A DNA stretch of 64,000 nt. It comes from Argentina anserina. Taxonomy: Eukaryota > Streptophyta > Magnoliopsida > Rosales > Rosaceae. The translations under genes and the position numbers were made by a program. The stretch covers positions 20,150,001-20,214,000 of the forward strand of contig NC_065876.1 in NCBI RefSeq assembly GCF_933775445.1, written 5' to 3'. The notes under the pieces are model-generated. The model ran no database searches and had not been told where the DNA came from. It saw only the letters and a program-made list of their open reading frames with translations. Position 1 is the stretch's first letter. Every line of letters begins with the position of its first letter. Shown here piece by piece: positions 57,681-64,000 of the stretch.

Positions 57681-57868
57681 TGTTACGAACTTAGGTAGGA
57701 TGCAGATTGTACAAAAAGAGAAGAATAAAATTGCTTATTGCTTATAATACATTCATACACATATCAATCCTTTATATAGCCTAATTTACATATAAAATAA
57801 TCCGTGATTCACTCCATGATTCACTCCGTAATTCACTCCGTGAATCACGGGCCGTGATTCACGCCGAT
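57681..57868 (-). repeat. 3' LTR of copia element C
   Basis: The left end is TGTTACGAAC (minus-strand end CGTAACA). The right end abuts the PPT, with minus-strand start TATCGGCGTG. Several GTGATTCACTCC-like repeats fill 57800-57865, including a perfect palindrome at 57840-57862 (arms GTGAATCACGG). Its partner LTR is outside the window, so the borders rest on the PPT and the terminal CA only. Confidence 0.7.
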
Positions 57869-57876
57869 ACTCCCCC

Positions 57877-58755
57877 TCAAGTTGGTGCATACATATCAAC
57901 CATGCCCAACTTGCTAAGTGAATCATAAAAGACCTTTTTAGATACTCCTTTTGTGAGCATATCGGCAAGTTGCTCTTCTGTAGAAACAAAAGAAAAACTA
58001 ATGATCTTCGCGTCTAGCTTCTCTTTTATAAAATGACGATCAACCTCCACATGTTTTGTACGATCATGTTGCACAGGATTATGTGAAATATCAATAGCTG
58101 CCTTGTTGTCACAGTATAGCTGCATAACACTTTTAGGCTTAATACCCAAATCTTGTAGCAAATTTCTAAGCAATAACAATTCGCACACTCCCTGAGCCAT
58201 ACCTCTGTATTCTGCTTAAGCACTAGATCGAGCTACCACATTTTGTTTCTTACTCTTCCATGTAACAAGATTACCCCCAACAAATGTAAAGTACCCTGAT
58301 GTGGATCTCCGATCTGTAATATTTCCAGCCCATTCTGCATCTGTGAAGCCACAAGTTTCAAAGATATTATTGTGATTAGAGAACATTACTCCTCTCCCTT
58401 GAGCTGACTTCAAGTACCTCAAGATCCTTACAACAGCATCCATGTGGTCCTCATTGGGATTATGCATGAACTGACTCACTACACTTACTGCATAGGCAAC
58501 ATCTGGTCTGGTATGTGACAAATAAATCAGGCGTCCAACTAGCCTCTGGTAACGAGTTTTGTCAGTGGGCACTTGATCTGGGTACTCTGCTAACCGATGG
58601 TTCTGCTCAATAGGAGTATCAATGGGAGTGCAATCCAGCATACCGGTCTCTGTTAGTAGATCAAGGATGTACTTCCTCTGACACAGATAAATACCATCAC
58701 TTCCCCGGGCTACTTCAATGCCTAAGAAGTATTTGAGTGTACCTAGGTCATTCAT
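57877..58755 (-). pseudogene. Copia element C RNase H and RT C-terminus
   Basis: From 58755: MNDLGTLKYFLGIEVARG, RLVGRLIYLSHTRPDVAYAV and RILRYLKSAQGRG (RT connection), then GFTDAEWAGNITDRRSTSG and ARSSA, stop, AEYRGMAQGVCELLLLRNLL (RNase H with one in-frame stop at about 58216). LYCDNKAAIDISHNPV and LADMLTKGVSKKVFYDSL follow, and the frame ends with stop at 57877. Confidence 0.92.
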
Positions 58756-59555
58756 CTCAAACTCTGTGGCCAGCTGTTTCTATAATTTATCCACCTCAAT
58801 AATATCATTTCCAGTAACTACCATATCATTAACATATATAATTAGGGCTGTTACCTTCCCTTGTTGATGTTTGAGAAATAACGTGTGGTCTGAATTACTT
58901 TGTCTGTAGCCAATTTTCCTCATGAATTGTGAGAATCTTCCAAACCAAGCACGAGGTGACTATATAAGACCATACAAAGACTTTCTTAATCTGCATACAG
59001 AGTTACTTGGAGAAGCAGCCACATATCCATGTATACTTCCTCTGTTAGTTCTCCATGAAGGAATGCATTTTTAACATCAAATTGCCTAAGTGTCCAGTTT
59101 AAGTTAGCAGCGACAGAGAGCAATACCCGGATAGTGTTTATCTTTGCAACAAGTGCAAATGTTTTTTCATAGTCTATGCCATATGTCTGGGTGAACCCCT
59201 TCGCTACTAGGCGTGTTTTATACCGGCTTACTGACCCATCTGGATTATGCTTCACGGTAAACACCTAATGACATCCTACAGCCTTCTTGCCATGTGGTGG
59301 AGGTACAAGCTCCCAAGTATTGTTCTTTTGTAATGCTTCCATCTCTTCCTCCATTGCTTTCCTCCATTTTGGATCTCCCAATACATCATGCACTTTGTTA
59401 GGTACTGATACAGTAGATATTTGATTCACAAATGACTCATATGACCTAGATAATATTTTAGTACATATAAAATTTTCCACAGGATACTTAGCTTTAGTTT
59501 GAAGGGTAGGTTCATATTTTTTTGTTGGTTGACCCCGAGTAGTCCTATTTGGCAA
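58756..59555 (-). pseudogene. Copia element C reverse transcriptase, active site changed
   Basis: DPKWRKAMEEEMEALQKNNTW starts the RT. A stop replaces Trp before [37 protein letters not shown] keeps the first Asp. The catalytic box, normally YVDD, reads YVND (58825-58836; Asn codon at 58828-58830). Frames are broken near 58985 and 58780. Polymerase activity is not expected. Confidence 0.9.
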
Positions 59556-60008
59556 GACATATTGTCTACTATTAGCCTCACTAGTATTAGTCCCAATAGA
59601 ATGACTAACCTCAGATGAGTGATCTTCTGTACCAGAAGATCATTGGTCAGGGGTATAAACAGCTGTATGGGAGACATGAGGGGCTGTTGTGTTGTCAGCT
59701 TCTGGTGCCTGAATCTCTGGAGTGATGACATCTGGTGGTGCATGTGTTGTTGACACATTGGTAATCTCAATGGAACCTGTTACCATATCGACTGGCATTT
59801 GTCTCCCCCTCTCCATGATACAACTCTTCAAAATATAAATTCTCCCCCTGAAGAGCAGTATCAGAAGAGTACTTCCGGGTAGGGGGATGATAGCACCGGT
59901 ACCCTTTCTGATGTCCTCCGTACCCAATAAACACACATTTAACTGCCCCGGTATCCAATTTAGACCGCTGATGTTGTGGAAGATGAACAAAAGCAACACA
60001 ACCGAAAA
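59556..60008 (-). pseudogene. Copia element C integrase C-terminus (left of the solo LTR)
   Basis: FVHLPQHQRSKLD, GAVKCVFIGYGGHQKGYRCY and KYSSDTALQGENLYFEE are the end of the copia integrase. An acidic linker (APDVITPEIQAPEADN) follows toward the RT. The frame joins LPYFHNLPVRVF at 62600 when the solo LTR is removed. Confidence 0.88.
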
Positions 60009-60327
60009 TGTAATAACCCGATTTTTCGGAATGATTTTTGGATCACTTTTGAATTTATAAAGTATGTGAAATTCATTAAACGTGTTTGTGCCGCCTTGCG
60101 AAGTCGGAAATTGAAAACGGAAACGTTAACGAAACGTTTATTTAGAAAAACATTACGTTTCCGAGACGTGAACATCGACTTTTACTCCGTCGATCGTTTG
60201 TGAAAACTTTCTTCATGAAAGTCGTAGAGCTCGTCGATACGAGTGCGTGGACATGTGACGTGTTCGAATCGGACATCGGACGTAAAAGTTATTAACGTCG
60301 GAAGTTCATTTCCGATTTTGGAAATAG

Positions 60328-60335
60328 TATAAAAA
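60328..60335 (+). promoter_or_regulatory. TATA-box candidate in the solo LTR
   Basis: TATAAAAA in TAGTATAAAAAGAAGG, followed downstream by purine-rich and then GC-rich leader sequence; this is the usual place of an LTR promoter. It could still drive read-through transcription. Confidence 0.5.
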
Positions 60336-60387
60336 GAAGGAGAGAAGATTAAAAATCAGAAAATCAGTTTTTTTATCAAAAATCAGC

Positions 60388-60840
60388 TCGGGTACTGTTC
60401 ACCCGAGCGCGGGTACTGTTCACCCGACCCAAAAATCTTCTCCGATCGATTTCTCCACCATCCGATGTCGCCTCGTGTCGTGCCACCTATCAAACTGACG
60501 GGCTCGACGATCTCCATCTTTTGGGCTACGCCTTGCACTCCGGCGACAACCACACACGGTGCAGCAACCGCCAGAAGTTGCTGCTGTGTCGGCACCGCCT
60601 CCTCCGGCCACCATAGCTCGAGATTCTTGGGGGGTTTTGCTTGTCTCAGTCCCAGCAACATTCCCACAAAAGGAATCGAGGTGTAAGTACCCGAATCAAA
60701 ATTTCAATTTCTAACAGTAACTGTGAACAGTACATGGTAAAATAGTGACTGTGAACAGTGTTTTGGCAAAAACAGTAACTGTGAATAGTGGTTTAGTAAA
60801 AACATTGATTAGTACATGAACAGTGTTCTCTAAACAATGT
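60388..60840. repeat. ACTGTTCAC / GTGAACAGT motif cluster
   Basis: CGGGTACTGTTCACCCGA occurs twice in a row near 60388-60427. The inverse motif CTGTGAACAGT recurs at about 60720, 60749 and 60779 (the last as CTGTGAATAGT), with a partial copy near 60827. It is a spaced inverted-motif cluster inside the LTR, downstream of the TATA candidate. Confidence 0.8.
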
Positions 60841-61063
60841 TTTATGAACAACATTTAGCTGTGCTAAAATCGTCACATGATATTTTAAGTATCATTTTAT
60901 AAGCATTTATCGTGCTATTAGGTGACTGACGAAACGAGTGAAGAAATTACTTTCAGGGTCGTGGAAGTTGCACGCAGGAAAGAAGGTGAGTAAAATCTCA
61001 CATATTTACGAATCTACCCTTGCGGAGATTCAAGATTTTGCAAGAGTTTTAATATTGAATTAC

Positions 61064-61465
61064 GACATGTATACAATATAGTGGATTACATATATATTGT
61101 ATAAATGGTAATAAGTACATATATATATAGTTTGCTATATTATATACTGTTATTAATTCATTAGAATTGGTCATTTCGATGACGAGAATTAAATATTGAG
61201 CATGTGATTTGATTTTTGTACAATATGAGGTGTGATTATTATACGTGGTTTTAACATGAGTTTGTTAAAATGTTTTGTCTTCGGACGAGTTTTTGTCTTC
61301 GGACGTGTTTATGAAATATGACATGTATATGATATAATGGATTATATATATATTGTATAAATGGTAAATATGTACATATATATATATAGTTTGCTATATA
61401 ATATACTGTTATGATTTTATCGTGATTATGTCATTTTGATGACGAGATTTATATATCGAGCATGT
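61064..61465. repeat. Direct repeat of about 254 bp in the solo LTR
   Basis: GACATGTATA..TGGATTA..ATATATTGTATAAATGGTAA at 61064 returns at about 61318, with the same following TA runs, TTTGCTATATxATATACTGTTAT and GACGAGA(T/A)TTA..GAGCATGTGATTT. Confidence 0.85.
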
Positions 61466-61468
61466 GAT

Positions 61469-61835
61469 TTTGATTTGTACAATATGATGTGAGATTATTG
61501 TACGTGATTTTAACATGGAGATTGTTAAAATGTTGATTTGTCTTCGGACTTGATTTTTGTACAATATGATGTGAGATTATTGTACGTGATTTTAACATGG
61601 AGATTGTTAAAATGTTGATTTGTCTTCGGACTTGATTTTTGTACAATATGATGTGAGATTATTGTACGTGATTTTAACATGGAGATTGTTAAAATGTTGA
61701 TTTGTCTTCGGACTTGATTTTTGTACAATATGATGTGAGATTATTGTACGTGATTTTAACATGGAGATTGTTAAAATGTTGATTTGTCTTCGGACTTGAT
61801 TTATACAATATGATGTGAGATTATTGTACGTGTTT
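61469..61835. repeat. 82-bp tandem array (about 4.4 units) in the solo LTR
   Basis: TCTTCGGACTTGATTT recurs at 61541, 61623, 61705 and 61787, an exact 82-bp period with near-identical units. The fifth unit is partial. Overlapping minus ORFs (61449-61840) are repeat translations. The similarity points to recent expansion. Confidence 0.95.
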
Positions 61836-62594
61836 GGCAAGTCGGAACCTAGCCTTTGGCCGGGCGAAAGTTACGATACAGTTAGAGCTCTAGTCTGTCT
61901 GCCGGAGTACTGCATGTGAGGTAACGGGTGATTATCTGCTCATGAGTACTCATATTTTTGGATGTTGGGTAGCGGGTGGTTGCCCAATATCGGCGGTGTA
62001 CTATGAGAGGGGTAACAGATGTGTACCAGCGTTCTTTAGTACCAGTATTATAAATGCATTTGGGTAACCAGAAGGGTTGCTTAATTTCTCATGAGCGCTT
62101 CATTTCATATTTTTTGGACAACCAGATGGGCCGTCCATTGACTCATGAGTGCATTTATATTTGTTTGATTTGTGGATTTTCGTATATATTGTTATGCGAG
62201 TTATATTTTCATTTTACTCATACGAGCTGTAAAGCTTACCGGGTTTGTGTTTACAATCCCGGTGCACCAATTCGATGGTGTAGTGGATAACTCCGCAGGT
62301 GTAGATTAGCGGGAATTGACGGACCGCTCATAAGACTTGAAGTTATTTATCCCCAACTTGTGTGAGGATTTGGTGTGACAATCTTGTGAGGTTGTTGTGA
62401 GGATTATACATTTCCATTTATTATAATGTTGAATTATAATTTGGTTTGTAATAATCGGTTTGACTGAGTTGTATTTTGAACTCAGAGATGATCCGTTGTG
62501 GCATTTTAAATGATTTCGATTTCATTGAGATTGTTTGGTGTTTAACGACTTTGAAATTTTGAGTTTTTAAGCTTGAAATTTTGGGGTCGTTACA

Positions 62595-63890
62595 GAAAAC
62601 ACGGACAGGAAGATTATGAAAATAGGGTAATGAGACATAAGATGCAAGCACCTCATAGGGAACTTTCCCCTGAAGGACACGAGATGGAAGATGATTAATG
62701 AGGTGGGCGGAAGTAATGACAGCATCACCCCAAAGGTATTTAGGCATATGAGCACTAAAAAGAATACACCGAGCCATATCAAGTAAATGACGATTTTTCC
62801 GTTCAGAAACCCCATTTTGCTCAGGTGTGTAAGGACACGTTGTTTGATGAACAATTCCGTGTGTGTTAAAGAACTCCTGAAATACATGATTCACATATCC
62901 CCCCCCATTATCAGAACGAAGGACTCGAATGGTGGCATTATATTGTTGGACAAAGGTACGGAAGGCACGAAAAGCTGGAAAAACCTCATCTTTATGTTTA
63001 AGAAGAACAATTCATGAAAGACGTGTGGAATCATCAATAAATGACACAAAATATCGCATTCCTGCCACAATAGACTCTTTAGAGGGTCCCCAAACATCAG
63101 AATGAATTAATTCAAAAGGAAGAAAACTTTTAGTAGAAGTACTAGGGGAATAAGTAGATCGATTACTCTTGCCCAAAACACATGTCTCACAACATAATAA
63201 AGACTCGTCCACATTAATAAACAAAGTAGGCATGGATTTTTTCATAACACTAAAAGATGGATGCCCTAAGCGATGATGCCATAACCAAACTTCACTTAGC
63301 TTATCAGAAGTGGAGAGTAAAGCGGTCTGAGGCTGTCTCCCTAGTTTTTCCCCGACGTATGTTAGATCTAGATGAAACAACCGACCCCTCAGAGACCCCC
63401 GACCAATTACCTTTTCGGTGAGAAGATCTTGAACTATCACACACATAGGAAAAAAGGTCACAGAACACTGAGCGTTAGCGTTCAATTGGGGAACAGATAT
63501 CAAATCATGAGATAAAGCATGTACATAAAGTGCATTGCGAAGCTCTATGGTGGGAGTAATACGAACGGACCCTGTCCCTAACACGGGGAATGCCTCACCA
63601 TTAGCATTAGTAACATAGGGTACGGGGGGAGGAGACAATACGGTAAAATAAGATTGGTCATAAGTCATATGATCAGATGCACCAGAATCAATAATCCATG
63701 TATCAAAACTAACAGAGTGAGAAATATTGAAAGCCATACCAATTTGACCACGGCCAACAATGGAGGCTGTAGGTGCTCCTCCAGCAGTATGATGATCATG
63801 CCCAACCACACCATAGGTATCTAGTTCCGGAACGAATGTCGGAACATGAGGGAGCTGAGAACTATCAACTTTGGCGCCAGAACCCATCAA
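62595..63890 (-). pseudogene. Copia element C protease and integrase (right of the solo LTR)
   Basis: From 63890: a linker, then TWIIDSGASDHMTYD (aspartic protease D-S-G). GAG-pre-integrase follows (WLWHHRLGHPSFSVMKK, CCETCVLGKSNRS), then the integrase core FELIHSDVWGPSKES with the first Asp. A frame break lies near 63012; RVLRSDNGG-type sequence is at about 62905-62935 (second Asp), and HQTTCPYTPEQNGVSERKNRHLLD carries the Glu (about 62780-62840). It continues to LPYFHNLPVRVF, where the solo LTR enters. Confidence 0.9.
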
Positions 63891-64000
63891 AAAATAATTT
63901 TAAAAACAATAAGGAATTATATAGCGGATCGGGTCAAAAATCTGGTCCGGGTCAGAGCTGGCCGAGTCGGATCAACTGCGAGTCGGGCCGGGTAGGATCG
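63891..64000 (-). other. Element C, gag-protease region at the window edge
   Basis: Sequence upstream of the protease frame on the minus strand is Arg/Pro-rich in translation and contains a stop (TAA near 63900). Gag proper is outside the window. Confidence 0.4.

Larger units (their letters stand above)
60009..62594 (+). mobile_element. Solo LTR (2586 bp), Tekay/Del-like gypsy termini
   Basis: It starts TGTAATAACCCGA and ends GGGGTCGTTACA, inverted terminal patterns like the TGTAACACCC / GGGTGTTACA ends of long-LTR Tekay/Del chromoviruses. GAAAA on both sides (60004-60008 and 62595-62599) is a perfect target duplication. Its removal restores the copia integrase frame (VRVFGCVAFVHLP). There is no internal coding, PBS or PPT, so it is one LTR left after LTR-LTR recombination. 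Lineage is inferred from termini and length only; the plus direction follows the TATA candidate at 60328. Confidence 0.87.
57681..64000 (-). mobile_element. Ty1/copia element C, minus strand, runs off the window
   Basis: The 3' LTR is at the left, with PPT TTGAGGGGGAGT (57869-57880, minus). RNase H, RT, integrase and protease follow to the right. Gag and the 5' LTR lie beyond 64000. A solo LTR (60009-62594) splits the integrase. Several stops and a changed RT active site mark it as dead. The element is about 3.7 kb within the window once the solo LTR is removed. Confidence 0.92.

Noticed and set aside
61449..61840. Three similar minus-strand ORFs
   Set aside because: They arise from the 82-bp tandem repeat.
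1..64000. CRISPR arrays, operons, prokaryotic phage or plasmid modules
   Set aside because: The tandem repeats lack unique spacers and all context is plant nuclear: introns, LTR elements, MITEs.

Overview
This is a plant nuclear window, most likely from a eudicot of the Rosaceae (Fragaria/Rosa type). That placement is an inference from the gene families and from Ty1/copia families that resemble Rosaceae ones; no database search was run. The DNA is AT-rich and transposon-dense, with few host genes and several host-gene relics. No rRNA, convincing tRNA gene or CRISPR array was seen.

Layout. 1-4506: the 3' part of a decayed copia element without a reverse transcriptase (element A). 5415-38560: a tandem segmental duplication carrying two cupin genes of the glutelin type-D / 11S-globulin-like kind, both on the minus strand. 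Copy 1 has an intact coding sequence (exons 3 and 2 at 8300-9319, exon 1 at 28025-28214), but its first intron holds about 18 kb of nested retrotransposons. The outer one is a Tat-type Ty3/gypsy element (9784-27699, minus) with an archaeal-type RNase H. Between its integrase and 3' LTR it carries fragments of host genes (LOB-domain, RABA GTPase, metal-tolerance protein). A copia element (16573-21552, plus) sits in its RT-RNase H region with a perfect 5-bp target duplication. Copy 2 (36812-38329) keeps the compact structure but has a 7-bp frameshifting insertion. A three-block cytochrome P450 relic (35330-36325) lies beside it.

28719-33778: three small hAT-like elements, two with perfect 8-bp target duplications. 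One interrupts a short secreted-peptide ORF. 39289-40220: a LINE RNase H / zf-RVT relic. 41682-42617: an intronless, frameshifted 3-hydroxyisobutyrate-dehydrogenase-like pseudogene. 42621-44370: about 3.5 tandem copies of a roughly 505-bp unit with an internal inverted repeat. 45618-46019: a foldback MITE inside a TA microsatellite. 46178-52591: a complete but RT-less copia element (element B) of the same family as element A, with matching 184-bp LTRs and a TGGTA target duplication. 53183-56548: a PIF/Harbinger transposase relic next to, or inside, the decayed 3' half of an organellar methionyl-tRNA synthetase gene. 57681-64000: a minus-strand copia element (C), cut by a 2.6-kb solo LTR (60009-62594) with a GAAAA target duplication.

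The only gene whose reading frame looks intact is cupin copy 1. Whether it is expressed depends on splicing across the 18.7-kb intron. The transposon layers give a relative order: cupin duplication, then gypsy insertion in copy 1, then copia insertion into the gypsy.
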